A stretch of DNA of 64,000 nucleotides, from positions 89,357,807 through 89,421,806 of the forward strand of contig OY978525.1 in assembly GCA_963854835.1 (NCBI GenBank), read 5' to 3'. The DNA comes from Megamerina dolium. Taxonomy: Eukaryota; Arthropoda; Insecta; Diptera; Megamerinidae. Below the pieces are notes generated by a model. It was not told the DNA's origin and did no database searches. It saw only the letters and a list, made by a program, of their open reading frames with translations. Both the position numbers and the translations under genes were made by a program. This document shows positions 36,677-47,816 of this stretch, in pieces (position 1 is the stretch's first letter; the number at the start of each line of letters is the position of its first letter).

Positions 36677-37463
36677 AACAAAAAAATAAAAATTGATTTT
36701 TGAAATAGCCGAAAAATGTTTAATGTTTAATTACAAATGCTAAAAAAATATCAATAGTCTGTAACAGCGACGGCCAATGGCTACCAGTCAATTGGTGCGA
36801 AAGAATTCGAACTTGCTTATGTCATGCAACAGCTTTTAATCTAGATGGTGTCACTTTTCAAATACCTACACGAATACATACATATGTACATATTCAGATA
36901 TAATCATACTTAATAATTCATATTCGCCGCACCTTGCAGACAGCTGTAAGACATACATATTAGAAAACAAATTCGTACAACACCTACATCAAAGATGTAC
37001 TTCGGGAGAATATAACTTGCGTGCAAATATCTATACATGTATTTTGATGTGTATACGTATATATACACATATGTGCTGGTATTTATGTTACATTGAATAA
37101 TATTCTAAGCATGTTTTTGCTGCTACTGCTGGTATTATGATGTGTGTGGCAACTTCCGGCGGCACTATCTATAGCGAAATACCTATTGATTTTAAATTAA
37201 ATTTCTTATTGAAGGTGCTTTAGTTGTCCTTCGAGAGGTAAGCTTATGTTATACCCTTAATTGGTTGCTTGATAAAAGAAAGCGTAGAGCTCCTGCAGCT
37301 TCTTTCAACTTTTGTTAACATTTATCTAAGCCATAGCATGTTTTTGAGATCATTTTTAAATTGTCGCTTATAAAACATTTCATCGATTTCTTAAGTATAG
37401 AAAATAATGAATATTTATATTGAATACTTTATATTTGCAGTTTAAATTCTGTTTTCTTTGCAG
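36677..37463. other. DNA upstream of the host exon; possible small upstream intron
   Basis: No repeat family. A good donor consensus GAG|GTAAGC ends at 37237 and could pair with the acceptor at 37461-37463 to give a 226-base intron in the 5'UTR. This is speculative without transcript data. No promoter can be placed. Confidence 0.35.
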
Positions 37464-37784
37464 GACTCGTAACTCAATAATGCTTCTGCGAAAATGTAAC
37501 TGATCGAAAAATACAAGCAGAAGAATCTGAAAATTCTGTGATAAAAAGTATACGAATAGAAGGATAAGAAGAATTTAATTCAATTAAAATACATTAATGT
37601 ATGTAATTCGAAAATATAAAAATATGTTCGAGATAATCAACAAGAATACATAAACATTTATTCATCAACCATAAAACACTTAAAGAACAGCATCAATAGT
37701 TGAAGAAAACCGACAAACTGTCGACTCTATCTATACGCAATTTTTCGGCAAATATGCTGAACAATCTGGGGGCCAATGTGCTGG
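37464..37784 (+). other. host gene 5'UTR exon with start codon (predicted)
   Basis: Begins after a strong acceptor (TTCTGTTTTCTTTGCAG, AG at 37462-37463) and ends at donor CTGG|GTAAGT (37785). Mostly untranslated. A short upstream reading frame (ATG at 37480, seven codons, stop at 37501-37503) precedes the main start and could dampen translation. If the acceptor is not used, the exon may begin further upstream. Confidence 0.55.
37754..37784 (+). CDS. host protein, first coding segment (MLNNLGANVL + split Gly)
   Basis: ATG at 37754 with A at -3, the only in-frame ATG after the stop at 37697-37699. It encodes MLNNLGANVL and the first base of a Gly codon, then a canonical donor GTAAGT. The next exon that completes the Gly and keeps the frame is at 61747, about 24 kb away. 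Without splicing the frame would run on to about 37888 only. I do not recognise the protein. Support is the pairing of a perfect donor, a matching-phase exon and non-repetitive sequence on both sides. Confidence 0.6.
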
Positions 37785-38197
37785 GTAAGTATTTGTATGA
37801 TGAATTAATAAATTTGCTCACTAAAATTATTTTCAAGAATAACTTAAACACAAATTTGGTTCATTATTCATATAAAAATAGTAGCTAAAAATATATCATT
37901 TGAGGCAGGGTATGTTAGAGTATTCTCTATCTAATAATATAATCTATCTAATAATAATAAAACATTTTAAAAAGGGTGAAGGTTGAGTTGAATCCCGAAG
38001 GCTTACTTTTGTGAGGTATGCGGTACCAAGTGAACTCATTCCAAAGTTGAGCGTGTGATATCTCTATAGCACTTATATCGACGCTTTTTCTAAACATGGA
38101 GACATTCCAAAACTCCTCATTTCATATGTTCTTCAAGGCACATTGTAATGCCTTGAGTATCTTAAAAGATTGAATGATGGTCTAGTAAAAGAGGTGT

Positions 38198-38474
38198 ATC
38201 CCGACTGTGGCAATTTTAATTTCAGAAAAATATTTCTTTCGAACGGTGCACATCTGTCGGCAAAGAATTGGCAATTCTTTCGACAGTAATAGTTTGCCAT
38301 GAAAACGCTTCTAATAGATCTCCGTGAAAAACCTCCGAAAAAGTGATGTCACATGAGTTCCGCCGTTCGGAACCGGCTAATATCACAAAAATTAGGTCCC
38401 TTCTTATACTGCCCAAACTTTAACAGGCACAACAGTATTGGAAGAGAAACTTGGTCAAAGGGCCCTGTGCACAG
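38198..38474 (+). mobile_element. tRNA-headed SINE, copy 5, headless
   Basis: Starts within the family at the position after the B-box (CCCGACTGTGGC corresponds to CCCCGGCTGATGC) and runs through TTTCGAACGGTGCACATCTG to GGTCAAAGGGCCC. Both the tRNA head and the last ~40 bases are missing. No target duplication found. Confidence 0.85.
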
Positions 38475-39372
38475 CGCAATAAATCGAACATTTAGGGTCA
38501 CTGATTTTGATGAGTATGGCATAATTTTACAACAAATAGCCAAACAAATAAATTTGAAAAAAAAAGAACAAATTTCCAAGAAATATCACCATGGGTGTGT
38601 CACAGCTCGCCAAGGTCGCCCAAATTTCATAAAAATAAAAATGCGTGATTATCATTTTATGGCATGAAAAAGGAAAAATCACTATAATTCTGTTTTCAAA
38701 TATAGTTACTTGATGTTTGCTGCTATTGAACATAAATATATAGCAGAATTTTTTGAGTTAATAATACTTGACACCGCAGTTACAACTTGACTAAAAATTA
38801 CCAGTATTTAAATAATATAAATGTTTAACTTTAGTGGTAATTTAATTCCTTTTGGTTTTCAATATATCAAATCTTTCGACTCTTTTTGACCCCTCTTGGT
38901 CAAAAATGCGATGTCAAAATCGGTCCAAAAATTCAGCAGCATTCTTAAAAAGTAGGGCAAACTTTCAGGATCGTATGTAATAATAATTTCATATACCTTT
39001 TGCTTATGTAAATCATAGGACAAGTTTTTCAGTGCGAGTTTAAACTGGGTTTTAACTCCGTAAACTTATTTTAAATTGCAGCAAGAAAATATGTACTGGT
39101 GTGCAAGAACAGACAGCTAAATAACTGATAGGTGAATCTAAGTTTATCTCAGCTAGATTGGGCGTTTAAAATTAGTTTAAACTACGTTGAAATTTGACTG
39201 AAAAACTTCAAATCGGGTTTAAACGTCAAATAGAATTTAACTCACACTGTAAAACGGGCCTATAATTATGACTATCAAAGCAAATGCCCAAAAGTATGCC
39301 ACATTTCCTTGTTTTGTGGCATTAAAATGTGCAATTATAGCCGTATATAGAAAAGTACCTGGCAGTACCTGG

Positions 39373-39735
39373 GTGCCGTAGCTCAGTGGTTAGTGTGTTG
39401 GCCTTCTGATATGTAGGTCGTGGTTCAATCCCCGGCTGATGCATAACAAATTTAATGTCGAAAAGAGTTTTCTTTTGAATGGTACCCACCTGTCGGCAAG
39501 CAATTAGTAATTGTTCCGACAGTAACAACTTGCCATGAAAAAAAGCTTCTAAAGGAACTCTGTGACAAAGCTCAGAAAAAGTGATATCACAAGGGTTCTG
39601 CCGTTCGGAACCGGCTAAAATAAGTGGGTCCCTTCTAATACTGTCCAAAAATTTAACACACAACAGTAATGGAAGAGAAGCTCGGACAATGAGCCCTTCG
39701 GGGCTTTAAGTGCCACATATTTTTTTTTTATTATT
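39373..39735 (+). mobile_element. tRNA-headed SINE, copy 6
   Basis: Full-length (363 bp) common subfamily, flanked by TACCTGG at 39366-39372 and 39736-39742. Head GTGCCGTAGCTCAGTGGTTA; tail GGGGCTTTAAGTGCCACATA plus a T run. Confidence 0.93.
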
Positions 39736-39865
39736 TACCTGGCATTTTTCAAGTTTTTAAAACTGGTTAATAACAAAAATATAAGATTCACATAAATAAT
39801 GATCTCAGAGATCAGTAACTTTAAATTTACTAAAATACGAAGTTTCACTGTATGTGGTCGACACA

Positions 39866-39893
39866 CGGTGCTTCGAGGCCTATAAGTGCCACA
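39866..39893 (+). mobile_element. SINE tail fragment
   Basis: GCTTCGAGGCCTATAAGTGC matches the 3' end of copy 9 (53157-53390, reversed) rather than the common tail. A small orphan piece 130 bases from copy 6. Confidence 0.6.
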
Positions 39894-40130
39894 GAGTGGC
39901 GTGGGGGGTCAGGGGGATTAATGCCACCCCCGATGGATTTGTAAAAAAATCGTCAAAATCCACACATTTATTTTATTTTTAAACGGTCTAATTTGTGCCA
40001 ACAAATAATTTTTAACGTTTAATGGAATACAGTCAATATATAATGAAAGTGGATAACCGTTTATTTAAACAAATATCCCAGTAATTGAATATTTTTTCAA
40101 TAAAATGCGCTTGAATGCGAGAAAAAAAAC

Positions 40131-40300
40131 TTGGGCCTATTTACGCTGGTGGAGTGTACCGAATAAGGTCCAACCATGACTTGGATTTGTATGCGGATAG
40201 GGATGTTGAAGAAGATATAGACCTAACCTCTGGGACCAAGTGCTGGAGGATCTGATAGCTCTTGGATTTGGCGAAATACTTTGCGAGCGTCTAAAATCGA
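40131..40300 (+). mobile_element. RTE-like post-RT remnant in opposite orientation
   Basis: The + strand encodes GPIYAGGVYRIRSNHDLDLY followed by ADRDVEEDI (about 40134-40219), clearly homologous to GPICVGGEYRIRYNHELYEL in copy B. After an internal deletion and frame change it encodes LWDQVLEDLIALG (about 40227-40265), matching LRWKDQVLENLTALG. The middle (GHVERM to GRRRRGRP) is gone. It is more diverged than copies A-C, so an older or different subfamily. Unlike the other copies it lies on the + strand. Confidence 0.75.
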
Positions 40301-40890
40301 TTTTTGGTTGGAAAAGCTAAGGCTAGGGGAAGCACAAGAGCTTCAAGTGTTACTATTGATATTTTGGCTGGAGAATTTCATCTTAAATTAGATGCATTCT
40401 AATTTTTATTGTCATTACTCTGATTTTAAGTGAATGAAAATCAAATGTATACATACTTTCAGACCTCTGGAATTGCCTTTGAGGTGGAATTCATCAAGCA
40501 TAAAATATTTTATTTCATTGTATTCAATAATTTACAATCGAATTTGTTTGCAACATTTTGATTTAGATTAGCTATTGAATTGCATTTGTACATGTGTAGG
40601 TGTATTCGTAGTATCCCTTTTTTATTATAATATTTATTATAATATTTATGTAGCCAGTAAGGACCATTTATCCATTAATCTAGCATGTTAGATAGGCTGT
40701 GTGTGAAAATGTTCTGAAACTATTTAACATAATTTAAACGTCTAATATGTGATTTGTCGCTTCATTTCCATTCCATTCCATAAGAAGAATCATTTATCCA
40801 ATCTTATTTAACTATAAGAAGAGAGATATAGCCCATTAAATACATATGTATGTAGATAGATTACTAAGTTAAGGAAAAGCAACTCTTGAG

Positions 40891-41139
40891 TAGGTTAGGT
40901 TAGGTTATTACGGTTGTCCTCTCTTTTAGAGGACAAATTTAGGCCAGAAATGCCCATTGTGATACCACCGAGCTTCTCTTCCAATACTGTTGTGCGTGTT
41001 AAATTTGGACAGAACCCTTGTGACATCACTTTAACTTAGCTGTGTTACAGAGCTTTTTTTAAGAAGCATTTTTCGCAAATTGCTAACTACTTGCGCCGAC
41101 AGGTGGGTACCGTTCGAAAGACAAATCTTTGCGATATTA
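40891..41139 (-). mobile_element. tRNA-headed SINE, copy 7, 5'-truncated on insertion
   Basis: Reverse orientation, bounded by perfect 10-base target duplications AACTCTTGAG (40881-40890 and 41140-41149). The 3' end (left) carries TAGGTTAGGTTAGGTTA, the AACCTA-tail subfamily. The tRNA head is absent although the duplication is intact, so the copy was truncated during insertion, as expected of target-primed reverse transcription. Confidence 0.93.
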
Positions 41140-41149
41140 AACTCTTGAG

Positions 41150-44100
41150 TAGTTTAGCATCACAAATATGTAGTATCCTAATGAGTTACTTGTACGAAAT
41201 GTGTACCTTTTTTCTTAAAATTTAAATATTATCAGTATCTAGGCAGGTACTAATAAATGTTTGCATATGCCAATAAATTCAAAACGGCAAACAGAATTGT
41301 GCAGTGTAAATTAGATATCATATACATATCTAGGTACAAATTGGTACAAGTGTAAGGTGCACTTCCGAGCGTATACCAGATCAATTAAGATCACGTAGTA
41401 AATTATACTAATCGGTAATAATATCTCAATTAGCTGTGTACTTATATATGTAAATGACCAACAAAAATATTATACTATTAATATTAATAATTAAACTAAT
41501 TTATTGAGCATATACGTATGGATTATATTATGACCTCTCTATATGTACGAGTATGGATGAGCTCAAGAGTTTAGCACTTTTCAAAAAGCCCCAATGAGGG
41601 ACTATAAAAACTCAAAAATTTTCAAACAGACTAACTTTGAGAGCCTTACATCAAGGTTTTATTATATATATAGTAAATCTCTTTACGCTATTTCTGGGGT
41701 TTATAACTTGCAATGATCATTACATTTGCAGAAGCACCCGCATCTGTTTCCATGTATTTATTTGTAGGTGCAGTATAATATGATGGCGCTAGTAGTTAGA
41801 CTTCATTTATTGTCATTTAGCAGTAATTAAGTGGTAACAATTGCATGTGCAATCAGCAGCAGCAACCAACAAATCTGTTTATTATTATTAACAATTTCTC
41901 ATTTACAATTTTGTTATTTGAGCAATTGAGAAAAAGGTATGTATGTGCTATGGTACATAACATATCTATATGTAAATGAGCAAAAGGAAGCTTATCAAAG
42001 CGAACATTACGCGGTTTATTATTATCATTATTGTTGTTAATTTATAATAATTGCTCTTTTAAATAATTTGTTTAAATCATTTTAACTCTTCGATTTATTG
42101 ATAATTCGATTATTATTTAAAGTTTTATTTTATTATTTACATATATTAATTGAATGATTTGTTGTCGTTGTTTTTTATTCATTTATTTTCGACCGCACTA
42201 TTAATAATTTTTAAGCACTTTCAATTTTTGTAATCAATTTTTTGGTGTTGCCAATTGGTAGCCAGAGGGTTGCTATATGGCAATTTTAATTTATGTGTTC
42301 CTTAAATAAAAGTGTTGCATATGAATAATGGCAATGCACTCGAACACGTGCATATATATATATATATATATTGGCCTGCAGCCCAAGAGGAGGTCAATTG
42401 GCTTTTGTAAATATGCAGTTATAGAGTGAATTACAGCTGCAGAACTAGATTTTGATCTAGGGAATTTATAATTGGAAAGAACTGGTTTCAGAGTTATTTA
42501 GATGTAATGCTAAATGAAGCAAACTGAAAACGGCATATCTAATTTTGTTGATAAATGTTGAGCGAAGATGTTTAAAAGTGAGCTTTTAATTTTTCCGAAC
42601 TAGTTCATATCTGATTACAGGTAATGCAGCAGGGAGTCAGTTGCACAATGACAATGCATTCAATTCATACGAAGCCGTATTTATTCCGTCGGATAAAGTT
42701 TGAATTTGATCAATTTTGGGAAATTATAAAGCTTATTCTATAATTTTTTTTTTTTAATTCGTGCTTCTTGAATTCTGTTGAATACAATATCTTTTTTTTT
42801 GTGTCCCCCATCTGCGGTATAAGTTAAAAGCGATGAAAATCGAATTCCATGGAATGACTGATTTATTTATTTGATTTGAGATTTGGTTGGTGGTTAGTTT
42901 AGAGCTATAGACTACCAGTTCTACCAGTTTAACCACTAGTTCCGCGTAACGCAGAATGACGAAATGACTATCTTTAATGATAATCTCTACGGTAAGTAAA
43001 CAGTGGAACTACTGGAGGACTGTGTAATCGAAGAGGGAACCAGTCACTGACTCCAACATAACTAGTAGAGCTTCCTTTGCTTGATCAGTCCCGTTACACT
43101 GTATTGATTTTTTTATAAAAATGTTTTCATATAGACTGTGACTGTGTGACTGTATACGTGTAATTAATTATTTTAATTTGTTCGATTATTAAATTTATTG
43201 CATTTCCCTCACCTTCGGTTGCCGATGCCAGTATCCATTTACATATCGAGTTTCATGTATAGTTATGTACATACATATCTACTTACAAATGTAGGTATAT
43301 TGACCATGTATGAGTATGCAGCCAGTAGTGCTTTATGGTGCTATCACTAAATGTATACATACAGCAGCTAACTATAATATCTTATTCCAGTTGAAAATTT
43401 TGTATTTTTCCATTTATTGCTGTGGTACAATGAGAAGAAATATCTTGACGAATATGTATTACATCATTCGGGCATAGTATCATCGTAAAACGATGTAATA
43501 TAGCATTTGTAAGTGAATAAATTTTTTAAAAACCTTAAAGAATATGTCAAATATTTTGCAGAATTTTTAAATTATGTTTTTATAGTAGTTAAATTCTCGA
43601 ATATTTCATTCCTTAAAGCTTAGAAGCAATAATTTTACTATTAATTTATATTTCGACGTCAGTCAGAAAAACCAATTTCAAATGCGAAATTGTATTAGAG
43701 GCTTTTGACAAAATTGACAGTGCTGTTAAAGTTTGTTACACTCGGAGGAGTTGTCAATTACTCGCCGACTTCTGTAATTGGAAGTAACGTCTTCTTATTT
43801 TAAATGGCAGAATTCTCGTAACATTAGGGCTAGGCTAACGCACAAAGCACTGAGATTCCATTATTTATCTGGGACCGGCACGATGGGTAATGGTGCCAGA
43901 ATAGCTATATGTGTAGCTAATGCCACAGCGTAGCCAGGGGAGGGGATCAGAGCGATAGTGGATCAGAGCGATAGATACTCATACATCAAAATCCTGCATA
44001 CGGCACTGTGTGCATCCCATTATTGTTGCGAATAGCATATGAAAGAACCATGAGCCATATGCTATTAGCTATTATAGCTGTTATAGTCCTTCGAATGAAA

Positions 44101-45734
44101 GACACAAATCGCTACATCCAAAAAATGATGCGAAAAGCTATCACCTGATTTTTGAGCTCGTTGTCGGAGAATGCGTGGCTGCTTCTTTTCACACTACACT
44201 TGCACCAAAATCAGAGGTGTGGTGGTATTGTAATAAAACAGATGTTACAGTACAATCAATGTTTTGGAGTATTCGGCGTTACCCAGGAAACATTTGTCAG
44301 ATGGGTATTGATCTCAAACAATACCAATATATTGCAGAATGTAAAAATCATTGAAAGTTGTTCAAATATTTTACCCCTCTAACAGTGGGTACAGGAAGCT
44401 ATGGGTGCGAATTTTATAAAAATCCAAATTTTCCTTTGGAGGGATTACTGGGTCAGTCTTACAATTCACTCCTTTAGTTGCAAGATAGTATGATTAAATA
44501 ATAAGATAAATGTGCAATTTGTAAAATTTTAGAGCTATTGAGTGATTTCTAATATTTCATTGGGAATGTTTTACCCTGTGGCGGCCAACCTAATGATTGA
44601 TGTCACATGATGACATGTCACATTCATATTGAGTTTTCTGGTGGAACCCACACTAATACATCAGAGGTAATTACCCAACTGTGCAGAATGCTCTTTAGTA
44701 AAAGTACAGATTTCGTTTTAAGAATTGCCGATTCGGTGTTATATACAACTATCGACTCAGTGATATCGCTTCGACACTAAGTAAGAATACCGATTCAGTA
44801 CAAGTATTGATTCAAAACTGGGTACTATGTACTTTAGAGAGCTTTAAATCAACACATTCTAAAATCGAGAAGGCACTACCGAATATTTTGAGAAGCAAGT
44901 ATTTGCCAATTTACATTATTATCGATTTTGCTCAACGCTGCCATTTTTATATACACTAAAATTTGTGGTTACATTTTTGCATGTATACACGCTCATTTGT
45001 CTAATAAATAACCACAAATGCCCACTACCGACTGCTAGATATATTTAAATATGTACTATGTACTCTGTACTTATTGTATTGCATTAGAGAATCATTAGAG
45101 AATAGAATGCAGAGAAGTGTTGCGGGCGGATTGTAAGCGATTGCAACATTAATTGTTCGAAATGCCTGCACCGCAAACTTTGAAAAAAAAAAACCAATGA
45201 AGCCGTGAAAGTATGTGTATGTTGAAAACAGAAAACCACATATAAAACCGATTAATTAATTAAAAAATTGTTGCACACTAGCAACCACATATTCACATAC
45301 TGATGCACATACACATTCAGAGATTTGAATTTTACATTTAGCAATAAACAATTTTTAGACAATTATGCGATAAAAAATAATTTTTTTTTATGTCGAAAAT
45401 GCTGTAGTTAAATGAGATTCCGAAAGAGAACAGTAATACACGTGTGTATGTCCCTGTGGAAAATTGAGAATTGAATTGCCAATTCACTGAAGAAATCTTT
45501 GATACAAAAGGTGTTGTAACGAATTTGTGCAGTACCTGGTAAGCAAACAGGTAAATCTTCTTTTTAGTGCGGAATTTTATGTGAGATGTTGAAAATTTCC
45601 ACACGCATACGCTTACGACCATAGACATCCCAGCAGTGAGACTAGTGAGTGACGAATTATCGAATTCACTAGTCCTTGGTGAACTACGATAGTCCCTCTT
45701 CAAAATACTTTCTTCGCTCTCAACTAGCGAATTT
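41150..45734. other. intronic AT-rich DNA, nothing recognised
   Basis: A (TA)n stretch at 42351-42371 and a small direct repeat GGATCAGAGCGATA (43947 and 43960 regions). No coding sequence or known family. The frame at 44152-44382 has no domain. Confidence 0.5.
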
Positions 45735-46345
45735 CTTCGCTAGCTGGTGCCAGTTAGAAATTCCAAGCGCCGTCAAGTTCTCCAGTATTTGGTCTTTTCA
45801 CCGGAGATCAGGTCCTCTTCTGCGTAGTCCTCCAGCGGGTTCCGAATATAACACCTTTTTAGCTGGAGCGTGTTCTTCCATTCGCTCGACATGTCCTAGC
45901 CTGCGCAGCCGTTGGATTTTGATGCGATTTACTATGTCAATATCGGCATACAGTTCGTACAAGAGTTGCAAGAGTGATCCTTCGAAATATCTCCAGGCTG
46001 ACGTCATTACTGCTGTTAATGCTGGTTCCAAGATAGACAAAGTCCCTCACTACTTCAAAAGCGTAGTTGTCAACAGTGACGTGCTGTCCAAGACGCCGGG
46101 ACTCTTTGTTTGTTGACACTAGGTACTTTGTCTTGCCCTCGTTCACCGTAAGACCCATCCGACGCGACTCTTTTTCTAACTCTGAGAATGCTGCACTGAC
46201 TGCTCGCGTGTTCATGCCGATTATGTCAATATCGTCGGCTTACGCCAACAGCATGACACTTTTGTTGAAGATATTGCCATTATGTCGTAGATCAACTGTT
46301 CGTATTATTTTCTCCATAATAAGATTGAAGAAGTCGCACGATAAC
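45735..46345 (-). mobile_element. RTE/BovB-like fragment, copy C
   Basis: A - strand piece homologous to copy B from the 3' region (about 15828) to the RT (about 16680), with an internal deletion at about 45963 that removes roughly 250 bases (around TYGAEAWT to YRIRY). Both ends are truncated and no tail is present. The YADD box has its Tyr replaced by a stop (LLA-stop-ADDIDII). The GHVERMEEHAPAKKVLYSEP block and the YLVSTNKESRRLGQHVTVDN block are clear. Confidence 0.88.
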
Positions 46346-47816
46346 CAACAAATACTCGCACAAAATATTTAATCACGGAAAATAGAGAAAAGGAAATTGA
46401 TAAATATATTCAAAAGGAAGTTATATGCATTTCAAGGGGTAAAAGTTTAATCGATTTATGCGATTTTTATTCGAAGAGGAAAATAGCAATAGAACTTACG
46501 AACGACGTGACACATTCGTCATTGAATTGGCACGGTTGTGCATTACTAGGGGACACAAAGTAGTTAGATATGGCGAAAATGCTGTGTTTTAGTATGGAAT
46601 TTGGCTACCGACCACACTGATGGGATACCATTATGCTAATGCATAAGTACATATACACATAAAGGCCGATGCTATATAATTTTGAACAATTTTTTGGTTC
46701 GCGGTTTTTAGGCGTTCTACTAATACACAAATATCTAGATTCGTATATGTATAATTACATCGAAATGTAAATACTTATAGCACAAGTATGAATGTGATAG
46801 TAAATGTAGTATGTCAATATGTACGAATATATAGGATTTGTATGAAAATGGGCATAAAACAAATTACAAATGCAATTTCGAAATTAATTTAATTAATCCC
46901 AACAAAACTGGCTGTGGCATTGCTGTCCCATGTATAGTATACGTGCGTAGCAACATTTTGGGGGTATTTAATATATATAGAGATAGAAGTAGATAGCGAC
47001 ATGCAAATGAAAATAATGGCATGATAGCAATATTGTTTGTCGTATGTAATGAATTTGAATTTAAATTTCTATTTGAGAATATTATTTGTGGCAGCTGCAC
47101 CACCAACAACAATTACACAAACAAAATTGTCACAATTTACCGTCGCCAAAATGTAAATGATGCCTAATTGTCGCTTAAGCATTATGCAAATAGTGTTGTT
47201 GTTCTTGTAAAAGCTCACGAGCTTGTAAACATTTTATTGTGAATTTTTCATTGTTTGCAAATAGTTTTGCTACACTTGCCACACCGTCGTTTTAGAATTT
47301 CCTCCTTGCTGTAAATGGCGCAATGCTCTTTGCTTGTTTCCTTCTTTTTTTTTTTTGCATATTAAAACAACATAAAAAGGATTAGAAAATTTATTATTGT
47401 CGCATACTGTCTGTCTGCAATATAATACAAGTAAGCACACATAATAAATAATAAATAGTATTCTGTCGTTGGTGTTGAAAATACTTTTAATCCAAGGTTT
47501 TAATTTGAAAAGGCTGGCTTTAAAAAAATGAATATATTTTAGCAACATTTTATTGAAATTTATATTTTGCCAAAAAGAAAAAATAAACGCAACAATAACT
47601 TACTTTTATTGTTCTGCGAGTCATGTTGATTCTGCGTATGCATAGGTACTAGTGTGCAAGTTTACAAATGGTATAAAGTCTTTCAAATAACTTTTCTGAA
47701 TATAGCACAAAAACTGTAACATGTTCATGCAAATGAAGTCCAAACAAGTATTATAAAATATGTATGTCACAAAAAATGTCATGTAAATATGAAGTTTTGT
47801 TTAGCTCCCCTTTTTT
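46346..47816. other. intronic AT-rich DNA, nothing recognised
   Basis: No recurrent family, no supported gene. Confidence 0.5.

Noticed and set aside
40891..40908. Interstitial telomere (TTAGG)n
   Set aside because: Only about three units, exactly at a SINE 3' end bounded by a target duplication, so it is part of the retroposon tail.
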